Shown one piece after another: positions 46,276 to 56,036 of a stretch of DNA of 64,000 nucleotides. The notes under the pieces are model-generated. The model made no database searches. It saw only the letters and a list, made by a program, of their open reading frames with translations, and was not told where the DNA came from. A program made the translations under genes and the position numbers. The DNA is from Copromyces sp. CBS 386.78. Lineage: Eukaryota > Ascomycota > Sordariomycetes > Sordariales > Sordariaceae. Within the stretch, counting starts at the first letter, position 1; each line of letters starts with the position of its first letter. The stretch lies in assembly GCA_030685235.1 (NCBI GenBank), contig MU839131.1, positions 62,001 through 126,000 on the forward strand. The letters run 5' to 3'.

Positions 46276-46449
46276 TATCAGATTTACTGGTATATAATCT
46301 AATTAATTAAACTATCTAGAAACTAGCTATATAACTAATCCGCTCCAGAAAGTCTAGGGGGTACTCGGGTATCCCGGAAATGCCAAGACCTTAATCAGGT
46401 GACTGGGACTCGCCTCATCTGGTCGAGATCTCCACCCTACAATCTGACA
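46276..46449 (-). repeat. Copia 5' LTR (right), uninterrupted
   Basis: 174 bp, begins TATCAGATT (RIP form of TGTCAGATT) and ends AATCTGACA. The inner half carries many C-to-T/G-to-A changes against the left LTR, while the outer 80 bp is unmutated. It preserves the empty insertion site of the TA element (AAACTATCTAGAAAC). Confidence 0.94.
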
Positions 46450-46454
46450 CAAAG

Positions 46455-46610
46455 ACTATTGAACAGCGAGAGCAGAGGGGTATCGTACAGTTGCTGGCGT
46501 TCTACCCACTGTGAAGGACGCAAAAGGAAAGAGCGGGACCCACGCGGATTCTCCGCGACGCCCTTTTGTGGGACGGTGAGACTGGCATCGACTAGTGGCT
46601 GTAGGATTGT
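46455..46610 (-). promoter_or_regulatory. Displaced distal promoter of methyltransferase 3
   Basis: This segment aligns with the promoter of paralogue 4 at about 48875-49000: shared GAGAGC, GTACAGTT.CT.GCGTTC, CACTGTGA..ACGCA, GATTCTCC..GA.GCC. It contains the ACAGT (46487-46491, plus strand) and ACTGT (46508-46512) pair. Once the Copia element and one CAAAG are removed, it lies roughly 190-215 bp upstream of the ATG at 39364, the same distance as in paralogue 4. Confidence 0.7.
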
Positions 46611-47465
46611 GTGACGTTGAAAAGAAGAATAGGAAGCGGCGGGTCTGGAGCGCTGAAATAGGCACACGAGATGGTCTGTCTGGGGGAAAGTGCGTGCATT
46701 GGCCAGGAGAGATCATGAGCTTGGTAAAAAGGAATGGGTGTTGGACACGGAGGCACGTGGCCGGGCATGTTCAAAACCCGACATCTTGGTGTGCCGTGCC
46801 GGGCGCGCCAAGCACACTTTCTGCACCCCCTGTGGGAAGGTTGTGCTTGGCGTCTAGACCTAGAGGCCACTCCTTTTATGCAACTAAGCATTGGGGCGGG
46901 CCATTTTTCTTGCATCATACCGAAGCTTTGCATTTGGCGGGGCTGGAATACCACCCGGAGGGTAGTGTACAAACCGGGCCCCGGAATTGCTTGCACAACA
47001 CGGGTGTTTTGCATTGGACGGAGTCGCATAAACTCGCCAAACCCGCCTCAGGACTGCCAGCTTAGCGATTGCTGGGACTGGGAGCATTGCAACCTCTTCC
47101 TTTAACACCCAAAAATCTCAAGGAGGCCGGTCCATGGCCCCGGACTGGTATCCAGCTCTCCGGGTCACGGAAAAGCATATATGATTTATGGTTGAGATTA
47201 GGCGCGCACCTAAAGCCCAGTCTGGATGAGAAATGAAATCTCGGCATATCCTTGTTGCCATGTCGATGAACGCTCCTGGCACGCATGAGTAGAAAACGAG
47301 ATGTGCATTTGCCTGGATTAGTCTGAACGATGGGCAGTGGTACCGTGTATTCGACCCAGCCCCCTTTAGACTAGCTTATCCCACAACAAGACAGTTGATC
47401 CTCGGAAGATCCCCGCGCGATGACGATTTGCCCTGTGGTTCCTCCCGATTTTGTCCTGGGGGTTC
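46611..47465. other. Former far-upstream region of paralogue 3 and 3' region of paralogue 4
   Basis: No gene. Overlapping frames on both strands near 46592-47108 have Cys/Pro/His-rich composition and no conserved motif. Before the Copia insertion this was the sequence upstream of paralogue 3. Confidence 0.45.
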
Positions 47466-48722
47466 TTACTCGGGCTTCCGGCCCCACACAGAACGCGCCC
47501 TGGTGTAGCCATGGATCTTGGGGTTCTTGAACTCTTTCCTAAGCTGAGCGGCATAAACGCCCGTCTCCTCAGGACGCCACCCCATCACAGCGTTGAACGT
47601 GTAGTTCAGGTAGCCTGCGTAACCATACATTAGTATGAACCCAGCACATCTCCAGGGGCGACTTTCGTCGTAAAGCAGACTTACCTTCGAGATCACTTTC
47701 AATCATGATCTTCCACCAAAGTCCTTTCTCGGCCAGGTCCTTGTCCTCGGGCCAAGTATTGACAGGGATAAAGTACTCTCTGACTTGGATGTCAACAAAG
47801 CCCGCCGCTTCCATACCTTTGCGCTGAAGATCGAGATCGTAAACTTCGAACGGCCTTCCCATCTTCTTTCCGGCCGCATTCCATACCCTCCCCCATTGAG
47901 CCATGGCGCTATCATCCTTTACTGACCCGTCGTCACTTGTAAATGAGCTGTTAGAGTTAAGGCTTTCGGTATAGCCACCCGGCTTACAAACACGATAAGC
48001 CTGGCGAAAGAGAGCCTCCCAGTCCGCCACAACACCGAACAGCATACGCATATGGATAAAATCGATGCTGTTATCGGCCCAAGTCCACTCAGCGTTACAA
48101 TCGTCGAGTTCAAACTTTACGTTGCCCGGAATCCAGGAGGGCTGAATAGGGGTAATATCGGTACCGATCACTTCAGCGTTGGGAAATTCGTCGGCAAAGT
48201 CGCTGGAGAGAAAAGATATTAGGCAGGGCATCAGCGGCGAAGATTGACACAACTTACATTGCCCACATGCCGGTTCCTGTTCCGATATCAATGACTTTCT
48301 GAATATTCTTCTTCTCGAGAGGAGAGTTGTACAGCTTTCCATCAAGTATTACCGTCCACGTGTGATGACTATTCCTGTCAGTTAGACTTGCCTTACTATG
48401 ACGAATAGTTATGCTCAAAGAAGGCCGCAGTAATGACTTACGCAATGTCCAGCGCCTCCTTGTGACGCTCATCGTTGGGCTGCCAGGATTCAGCATTGCC
48501 AATCTCGCCGTGATAGGTTCGTCCGTGAATGTTGCGATACTTGAAAATGGACTCGCTCAACGAGGCAGTGCTAGAAATGAAGGACCCAATGCTCGAAGCC
48601 GAATCGTCGTTGGGGTCCTCCTCTGTGGACTGCTGTTGCCAATGCGAGGGGGGGAGAATACCGACGGCGGTTTGCTCCTCATTGCTGAGCAATGGCGGCT
48701 GCTGTGCAGGCTCGGTTGCCAT
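47466..48722 (-). CDS. LaeA/UMTA-like SAM-dependent methyltransferase, paralogue 4
   Basis: Minus-strand exons 48442-48722, 48258-48368, 47685-48202 and 47466-47614 give 352 aa, the shortest of the six because the Ser-Pro tail is reduced to [13 protein letters not shown]. The first family intron is missing ([16 protein letters not shown] is continuous), a state shared only with paralogue 3, which together with the common LLSNEEQTA(V/I)GILP start marks these two as sisters. Motif I reads [12 protein letters not shown], then [20 protein letters not shown]. The region CKPGGYTES differs slightly from the usual YVES. C-terminus RSVWGRKPE. Splice borders are all consensus (GTAAGT) and the gene looks functional. 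Confidence 0.88.
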
Positions 48723-48916
48723 GATTGTGATTGTGGTTATGCTGGGTAAAGTAACGAGAGGGAATGCAAGCCCAATGCTGAGAAAACTATAAGAGGGGTG
48801 ACACAGGTCTGAGAGATTGAGTTTGGCTGTGGGGGTTCGGGAGCAGCAAGATAACTCCGGGCCAGATTCTAAACAAGGAGAGCGGGAAGGGTTTGATACG
48901 GCAATGTCGGCATTGT

Positions 48917-48942
48917 ACAGTTTCTAGCGTTCCATTCACTGT
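48917..48942 (-). promoter_or_regulatory. Conserved upstream block of methyltransferase 4
   Basis: Sense strand ACAGTGAATGG..AAACTGT, the inverted ACAGT/ACTGT pair, 195-220 bp before the ATG. The best-preserved match to the displaced promoter at 46487-46512. Confidence 0.5.
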
Positions 48943-50778
48943 GAGCAACGCATGGTAAAACGCAGATTCTCCAGGATGCCTTCCTGATGCGGCCAGGGCG
49001 ACACAGTGACAGACTGGGTTCTGAATGTTGAATTTCCCGGACAGTGAACCAATTGACATGTGCAAGATTGCACCGCTGCGGAATTCAGGTCGTGATAACG
49101 CCTCCTGACTTGGCCTCATTCATCTTTGCCGTAGCCAGGCGGTTTGCAACTGCTGAATGTTTTCCTCCAACATTCATGAGGCAATGAGCCCGTCCTTTGC
49201 GGTGTGAAAGTTGTGAGACCACTTTGTTCGGGACCGAGATGGCGTGCGACAAATGTCTTTTGCAATTCAAGTCGACATCTCGTCGGGGGAACCTGACTGA
49301 CCGGAGGGGTCGTTGCCCCTGCAGGCTGCAGTAGCACGTCCAACTGGACTTGGGCGATAACGCGGACTTCAAGCTTCTGGGATTGGACACGTCGCATTCT
49401 TCCAGTGCAAGCACTGAGCGCGGACCGTTCGCAATCGTAAAAATGGGAGTGAGCCGTTACGAAGCGGCGGAATGAGGTAGGTGTGGGCGAAACATAGAGT
49501 AGGATCGAGTCGCGCCCTCAGGACTGGACGTTTTCAGGGGGTTGGGTGTGGTGGTGCTGTTGTTTTGGGGTGATGTCATCTACAATCCATGTTAGCGTCT
49601 CAATTTTTGGCGCGGTTAGAAGCTGGGTTAGCAGGCTTGAGAGGGTTAGATTACGCTTCAAATGCGAGAGGCAAGATGTGAGGGAGCGGACGACGACGAC
49701 GACGACGACGAAAACACGCGTTGTCGACGATTGGATGGGTGTGCTATGGGTCGGGGTGCGGGGCTACCATAAAAGGCGAGGTGGGGCACGGCAAGGATGC
49801 CGGCAGGATGCCGGCGTGCCTCCGGAACCGGGACCTACCTCTACCTACCGGTACCCACAATAAGAGTGTGCTACAAGTAACAAGGATCACAAAGTCCAGT
49901 CTATCCAGATATCCGGGTCACTCGCGGAAAAGAGGAATGGGCTATGGTTGATACTGGCCTTGAGATAATTCAGCCAAAGCCCATGGGATGAATGGAGAGG
50001 ACGGACATTATGGCCATTGGTAGGTAAAGTTACAGTGGTTTCTAATAGGAACTGAGCCACATGCCCCTGACAGCCGCCCGCCCCCACCAAGTACATATGC
50101 TTACCTTAGCAAAAATAAAGTGCACATAACGAGGGTGGTTTCTCGTAAAGACTATATCGCCGTATCTAGTCATCTTTAGGGTTAGGGGTTTTGGTCATTG
50201 AAAAAAACTTGGTCATTTTGAAATATCATAACTCAAAACCTTAACCATAACGATAACCGATAACAAAGGTAATAAATATAGAATTATAATTTTTATTTCG
50301 TTATAGAGTCTGGCAAAAGGTGTGTAGGCCTCTATTAGCGCTAGCTGCAGCTGAATGGAGCCGGCAGATCTGGGTCGGGGGGCTATGTGGCACAGATCAT
50401 ATTACAAGCCACCGTAAAAGTGTCAGGTCGACGTAGTTGTGCGACCTAAAATCTCCCGGGAGATACGGCGCCGGGTACGAGATCTCCTTGAGCCGAGCTA
50501 CTTTGGGGTCGGAGGGCGGCCTGGTGTGTGGCCTGGTGTGTGGCCTGGTGTGTGGCCATTTCTCACTCCCTCTTCATTATGTACCTAGTAGGCCTTCAAT
50601 GCCGACACATGGCTGTCCTCGCAATGTAACATGGTATCGAACTACCTGGATCTAAGATGACACGAAATGATTCTCACTCTGATTTCCCTGGGCCAATCCA
50701 GCAGTTTTGAGCTCCCAATGGTAATCGGTAGCCAATTCTGGAACCCTTTAAAGATGTACTCCCTTCCTCTCTTCCACT
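48943..50778. other. Upstream region of paralogue 4 and downstream region of paralogue 5, no gene recognised
   Basis: Upstream homology to paralogue 2 continues to about 49330 (CCCTGCAGGCTGCAGTAGC). A GAC trinucleotide run lies at about 49689-49710. An AT-rich patch of roughly 150 bp (50150-50310) with TTAGGGTTAGGG at 50176-50187 interrupts otherwise GC-balanced DNA. Frames here are short and unassigned. Confidence 0.45.
50521..50557. repeat. Three tandem copies of a 12-bp unit CTGGTGTGTGGC
   Basis: Exact repeats at 50521-50532, 50533-50544 and 50545-50556, about 220 bp beyond the stop codon of paralogue 5. Confidence 0.9.
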
Positions 50779-52343
50779 TTACTCCGGCTTGCGACCGTAT
50801 ACGACACGAAGCATGTAATAACCGTGAACATCAGGGTTATTCCAATCCTTCTTGATGTGGTTAGCAAACACCTTGGTCTCCTCTGGACTCCATCCCATGA
50901 CGCGATTGAAGACGTAGTTGACGTATCCTGTCGAACGCGTTAGTAAAACTTAGCATCCGGTTTCGACGGCAAAACTCACCCTCGAGATCCGCCTCAACTG
51001 CCAGCTTGTACCAGAGACCCCTTTCCGCCGCCTTCTTCTCCGGATGCCAGACGCCCATTGGGCACTGTATGTCCACGAACTCAATGTCAACGAATCCGGC
51101 TGCTTCCATACCCTTACGTTGCAAATCCTCCTCATACACCGCAAAGGTTCTTCCCAGCTTCCTACCGCCCTCTCTGAACACCTTGCCCCATTGTTCCATA
51201 GCTTCAGTCGCCGTTCCATCATCACTCAGCCATGTAATAGCACTACCACAACTCTCCACGTAACCGCCTGGCTTACAGACCCTAAAGGCGTTACGGAAAA
51301 GAGCGTCCCAGTCTTCAACCACACCAGCCAACATCCGCATATTGATGAAATCGAAGCTATTTGCGGCCCAAGTCCATTCCCGGTTGCAATCATCGAGTTC
51401 GAACTTCACGTTGGGAGGAATCCACGAGGGCTGGATTGGGGAAACGTCAGTGCCAATGATTTCCGCATTGGGAAATTCGTCGGCAAAATCACTAGCACAG
51501 AGAGCAAACGTTGGTTAGCACGGAGTTGCTCGAGGTGGTCAAACCAACTGTATAGCCGGTCACTGTGACTGCGTGAAAACCAACTGTATAGCCGGTCACT
51601 GTGACTGCGTGAAGACAAGTGCACCAAAGGTGCAAGTCCTCTTGGCTGCTGTGGCTCGACGTGATGACCATGGTGATGGCTGTCAAGCCTTTGGCTGCAG
51701 GGACCGATCACACAGTCGCTTCGTCTGGCTCGGATTCGATGAACTGAACACGCGGAGGAACTTACATGGCCCACAAACCGTTGCCTGTCGCAACATCCAG
51801 CACTCTATGAACCTTCTTCTTGTCAAGTGGTGAAAGGTAGAGCTTTCCATCCAGCTGAACCAGCATGGCGTGGTGGCTTTCCGATGAATGAACCATGTCA
51901 GTACAGGGTCAACGCCCATCTTACGAAGCCATGGGTACAATTGGCACTCACTATATTTCCATGGCGTCAACGTGACGTTGGTCATTGGGCTCCCATGACT
52001 CGGCATTGCCAACATCTCCGTGGTAGGTTCTTCCATGGACGGTGCGGTACTCGAAGATAGTCGAACTCAAGGAAGCGGTGGTCGAAGTGAATGAGCCGAT
52101 TGAAGAGGCGCCATCATCTACGGTATCCTCTTCTTCCATCTGCGAACCGAAGGGTTAGCCCCCCTGAAGAGGAATCCATTGAAACCTATGACTTACAGGC
52201 TCATCTGTCCAGTGAGAAGCTGGCAAAATGCCAGCTGCGTTTTGTTCCTCGGTGGTGAGCGGTGCTGGCCCAGAACCAGCGGCGACTGGCGGCGGTGGGC
52301 TGGACGCTTGGTTGCTCTTGGGGCTCTTGGGATTGGTCACCAT
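50779..52343 (-). CDS. LaeA/UMTA-like SAM-dependent methyltransferase, paralogue 5
   Basis: Minus-strand exons 52197-52343, 51952-52139, 51766-51876, 50980-51491 and 50779-50927 give 368 aa. All four ancestral introns are kept. The third is unusually long (274 nt) and holds an exact tandem duplication. N-terminus MVTNPKSPKSNQASSP, then GILPASHWTDEP, EYRTVHGRTYHGDVGNAESW. Motif I reads VLDVATGNGLWA where the others have VLD(V/I)GTG(T/L)G, so the first Gly of the SAM-binding loop is Ala and the Thr is Asn; this could alter cofactor binding. The fourth exon is six nucleotides shorter than in paralogues 2, 3, 4 and 6. C-terminus RVVYGRKPE. I place the start at 52343: the frame is open far upstream, but the paralogues all begin at this point. 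Confidence 0.87.
51542..51613. repeat. Exact 36-bp tandem duplication inside an intron of paralogue 5
   Basis: 51542-51577 and 51578-51613 are identical (AACCAACTGTATAGCCGGTC and 16 more). It lies within the 274-nt third intron, which explains part of its extra length. Perfect identity suggests a recent event. Confidence 0.92.
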
Positions 52344-53470
52344 GTTCGCGACGTTGGGTAAGAAAGTAACTAGGCAGGTGTGCGTGCCCGGGAAGGTTGT
52401 TCTGCCGGAAGCAAGAGGCAAGACAGAACTCGAAGGAAGGGACTTGGGGCAAGAAGAGTGTTCGTGGGCAAGCCTTTTAACAGCACAAGAGAGGCCATCG
52501 TCCGGCAAGCACGACAGGGTGCAATGCAGTCTTGCGTGGTTCAACCCACTGCCGATGGTGCCCAAGAGATACGGATTCTCTGGGGTGCCAGGATGCCTTC
52601 CTTTTACGGGTCCATGGCCATGCAACTGGCAAAACCCGGCCGTGATCGGCCGTGATAGCACCGGGGCAAACGACTGGGTGTGGTTGTCAATGTCCGGTAA
52701 CAGGTGGACTGAGTGACATGTGCCAAAAGTGGTGCTTCCCTTGTTGCATGCCTCTTTTGATCCGCTTCCGTTTCCAGGAGGACTCCGACGTTTCTCCAAC
52801 CCCAACCCAAACCAATGCCTCCGAGCCCAGTCGGTGAACCCTCGCTGACATCGCCGGTGCCTTACAGACTGGGCGCAAATATGGTCGGAAGCTACCGGAA
52901 ACCAGCCCTCACCTTCAAATGATGAGAGTTCATTCGGGCACGGTAACCGTTGATGAACCACTGCATCTGCAGCAACTAAGGTACCTAGGGATTCTTCCCC
53001 TGCAGCAGTACCTATCCGTATTGGGCAATGCCGCGAAGTTCGGGTGGCTGGCTTTGAATGGCACACGTCGCATCCACTCCGAACCACCAGGGAATGAATT
53101 GTCTGCTAGGTAGTCCCAGCAGGCACCGGCATTGTCCACAGTCTTGGATGGAGCGGAAAAGCACTGTAGCAATGTACCTAGGTAGGCAGTTGAGCCACTA
53201 CCCCGCAGTCACTGATGACCCAGGGGAGCCAGGGGAACCTGCACAGCCACGAACGTGTACAAGCAAGTGGTCTGATAGAGCTGCCTGGGAAAGACCAACA
53301 GAGTTCGGACTTCTTCGGAGACATTTTTTATACTTGCCAATTCGACGAGTCAAAATTGTCCAGTTCCCCCTTGTGGGTCCCCGTCGGGCCGCTTCTTGTC
53401 CCTTGCGACCTGTGGGCGCCCAGCCAGAGTCCAGACCTTTCAGTTGAACATCAGCACGGTGTCGAGGAAC
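52344..53470. other. Upstream region of paralogue 5, no gene recognised
   Basis: Contains sequence related to the other paralogue promoters (ATACGGATTCTCTGG..GATGCCTTCCTTTT at 52568-52607; CCCTGCAGCAG at about 52999). A long minus-strand open frame joins this region to the coding sequence but shows no domain. The ACAGT/ACTGT pair is only partly preserved here. Confidence 0.45.
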
Positions 53471-53472
53471 TA

Positions 53473-54948
53473 CCATAGCGCGCCAGGAGGGTCGTAGAAA
53501 ATGATCTCTAGTATTATTTTACAATTATCAAATCTATTTAATATAAAATCATTACATGATGATATTGTGTGTAAAATATAAGAGTCGATCAAATGAACAT
53601 ATACTATAGTGACCATTTTAGTATAAATAACTCGTTAACTATAAATATTTTATTGTAATATTAATTTATCCAAGTGACTATCGCACAACTATATTAAATT
53701 TACGGCAAAGGGATAAATTCTTATCGATATAGTCTTACGTGCGAAAATCATTTTCAAAAATGACTTCATTTTCTGTGAGAGAGTTTATTTTATTTAGAAA
53801 AATTTTATTTAATAATAAATATAATTAAATAAAAATTCATAAAAATATACCCTATATATAAAGAAGGCTTTAATATAACTGTAAAAAAATATTAAGAATT
53901 TATAACCTAAATGTAAAAAAAAGATATTAAAAAAGGTTTTATATAACTGTAAAAAAAATTCTTAAAATGTATACTTTAAATGTAAAAAGTTACTTTTAAT
54001 TTAGGTATTTAATTGAGGTTTTTAACTTTTTTCCAATTATATATTATTAATAATAAATTGAAAAATTTTAGTTACAGCGAGGAATCGAACAAGAGTCTAA
54101 CAATAAAGAACTACTTCATTAACCACTTAGCCACTAAGCTAAGTAGTTATCTCTAGAAAAGAAAGTTCATTTTTTTTAATTATAAAGGGTAAGTGTAAAA
54201 TTATAGAAGAAAGTAAGAAAAAAAAACTTTAAAACTTTAAAAATTTTGAAATTTTATAATAGAATTTCTTTTATATATTAAAAGAAATACAACTGTAAAA
54301 TTCTATAATAACAAAGTTAATATAATTATAATATATTAATAATAATAGTATAATTGTAAAATTCTATAATAATAAAGGTAATATAAATGTAAAATTCTAA
54401 TAAAGTAAAATAGTTATAAAGTTCTATAATAAGAAAAGTTATATAATTATAAAAGTTTATAACATACTAACTTTATTTATAACCGATTTTTTCTTTTATA
54501 ATAACTTTTAATAATAAATTAATCTCAAAGTTAAAATATTTTAATTTAATAATCGCTTTTACTATAAAAATGATTTTGAAAATGATTTTTCTACTAAAAT
54601 GAAACTTTTATATAAAAACTATTATAATAGGAAATTATATTTATTAAAAGAAATAATTCTATACAATTAAAGTATAATTCGTATTATATATAATTTATAT
54701 ATATAAAACGCTGTTTACTAAATATTATACTAGTGAGGATTTTTAGACTAAAAACTATACTGACGATGATTTTTACAAATATAATGCACTATGCTCCACA
54801 CAATTTTTATAGATTTAACGCTTTCGTTTTAAAGATAATACTAAGCATTATTTTACAGTAGGAAAATGGACCCTCTGCCACAAAACAGTCCAGTGACAAG
54901 GAGACTATCCGGAAGACCATTTTTACAGATACCGTGTGCGCGCTATAG
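53473..54948. mobile_element. TA-flanked inverted-repeat element, copy 2 (1476 bp)
   Basis: Ends CCATAGCGCGC and GCGCGCTATAG, bordered by TA at 53471-53472 and 54949-54950. It aligns along its length with copy 1, including the tRNA-like unit, the tandem AT-rich units and the right-end GTCCAGTGACAAGGAGAC segment. It carries fewer RIP-type changes than copy 1 in places (for example ACGTGCGAAAATCATTTTC versus ATATATAAAAATCATTTTC). No transposase is readable. Confidence 0.9.
54072..54150 (-). other. tRNA-like unit inside TA element copy 2
   Basis: Same A-box (54132-54142) and B-box (54083-54091) at identical 41-bp spacing as copy 1, with the anticodon-like hairpin at 54104-54120 and a T-run terminator just after. 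It differs from copy 1 at only a handful of transition sites while the flanking DNA is much more diverged. Confidence 0.55.
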
Positions 54949-54950
54949 TA

Positions 54951-56036
54951 AAGACGCGAGCACGTTGTATCGCTACTGGTATTGACGGACACGCGCATCT
55001 GATGCTGGGTTGCCATTATCGATCCTGTATTTGACGCGTCGCGTTAGCAATTTAATCATCTTGGAAGTGGACGAACACTATTACTTCTCCTCACAATCGA
55101 TGTGTTTGTAACTGTGACCCCGCTCATGAGCCCCCCCGGCACTTGGACTTCAACAACGGGAGCGGCTCTGGAACGAGGCACTTGGTGAGGCCATGATCGT
55201 ACCATAGCACGCGCGTCGTTGCGCTGGGCTGGACGACAATAGAAGATGACAGTTTAGAACTAGAAGCGGGAAGAAGAATAGAGTCGAGCTTGTTGTGTAG
55301 TTGAGGAGGCTGATGATCGCCAGCGAGCCAGGTAAGACCCAGTTGAGATGGAGGTGACGAGAAAGCACTTCGCGTCTCCACACACGTGACACGGGCCGTT
55401 GGTATGGCGGGGACGGCGGGATACGGTACGGCCCGAATGGAGCCTGCCTCTCGTCCGACTTCCGAAGTTCCGGTCCCGCCCAGCAGCCGCTCTCCGAAAC
55501 CCAAACCCAAGCAAAAGCACCAAGAAATGTCGCCCTGCCTCCGCCTCTGCATTTGTAGCCATCCGGCAAACAACCAAGCGCCCCCTAGCGAGAAAAGATG
55601 TTACTGTGGTCGCGACGCGAAAGTAAAAAGCCCCTGTCAGGTACCTTTCAGCACGGACACCTACGATTTTATACCCACCCCACCTACGTGTAATTGAACT
55701 TACCCCCGCCATCATACCAAGTACTCGCCCGCACCCCACGTAAGCCGGTATTCAACGTGAAAGAATGGGTTCGAGTCCAAAAGCCAAGGTCGCATGCGGT
55801 GGAGAGGCTCAAGGGTGAGATTCAGTGTTGTAGTAAAAAAGAAAATCAATTTTGGTGCGTGTGGGCAAGCAAACCCACTCAAAGATAACAGGCAAAGACA
55901 CACTCGTTCTGGTTCCCTTGTGTATTCCGCGCATGTATGTCCCAAATTCCCAGCGTGTGCATTCATCATGGAAAATATACTGGGGTCAGACATCCGTCCT
56001 CAGTATTGGACGCATCACTTATAGAAGGTCCCTCTT
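54951..56036. other. Intergenic region downstream of paralogue 6, no gene recognised
   Basis: GC-balanced DNA. Overlapping minus-strand frames at 55124-55740 in three registers with Cys/Arg/Gly-rich composition indicate absence of one true frame. No RNA gene or repeat family recognised. Confidence 0.45.

Larger units (their letters stand above)
39518..46449 (-). mobile_element. Ty1/Copia LTR retrotransposon, complete, RIP-mutated, with a TA element nested in its 3' LTR
   Basis: LTR ends are TGTCAGATT..AATCTGACA. The right LTR (46276-46449) is 174 bp. The left LTR is 39518-39556 plus 41064-41198, also 174 bp once the nested element (39557-41061) and one TA are removed. The target duplication CAAAG flanks the whole. 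Reverse transcriptase and RNase H read on the minus strand, so the 5' LTR is on the right; a polypyrimidine run (CACCCCCTC, 41199-41207) next to the left LTR is the complement of a polypurine tract. The interior is heavily RIP-mutated. The primer-binding site could not be assigned. Confidence 0.94.

Noticed and set aside
46592..47108. Overlapping frames of 120-156 codons between the Copia element and methyltransferase 4
   Set aside because: Open in several registers on both strands with no conserved motif; the segment is explained as the former upstream region of methyltransferase 3.
52155..53087. Long minus-strand open frame suggesting a 310-residue start region for methyltransferase 5
   Set aside because: The extra residues have no conserved motif, the paralogues begin at the equivalent of MVTNPKSPKS, and the region upstream carries promoter-like sequence shared with other copies. 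The extension is probably chance openness of the 5' region.
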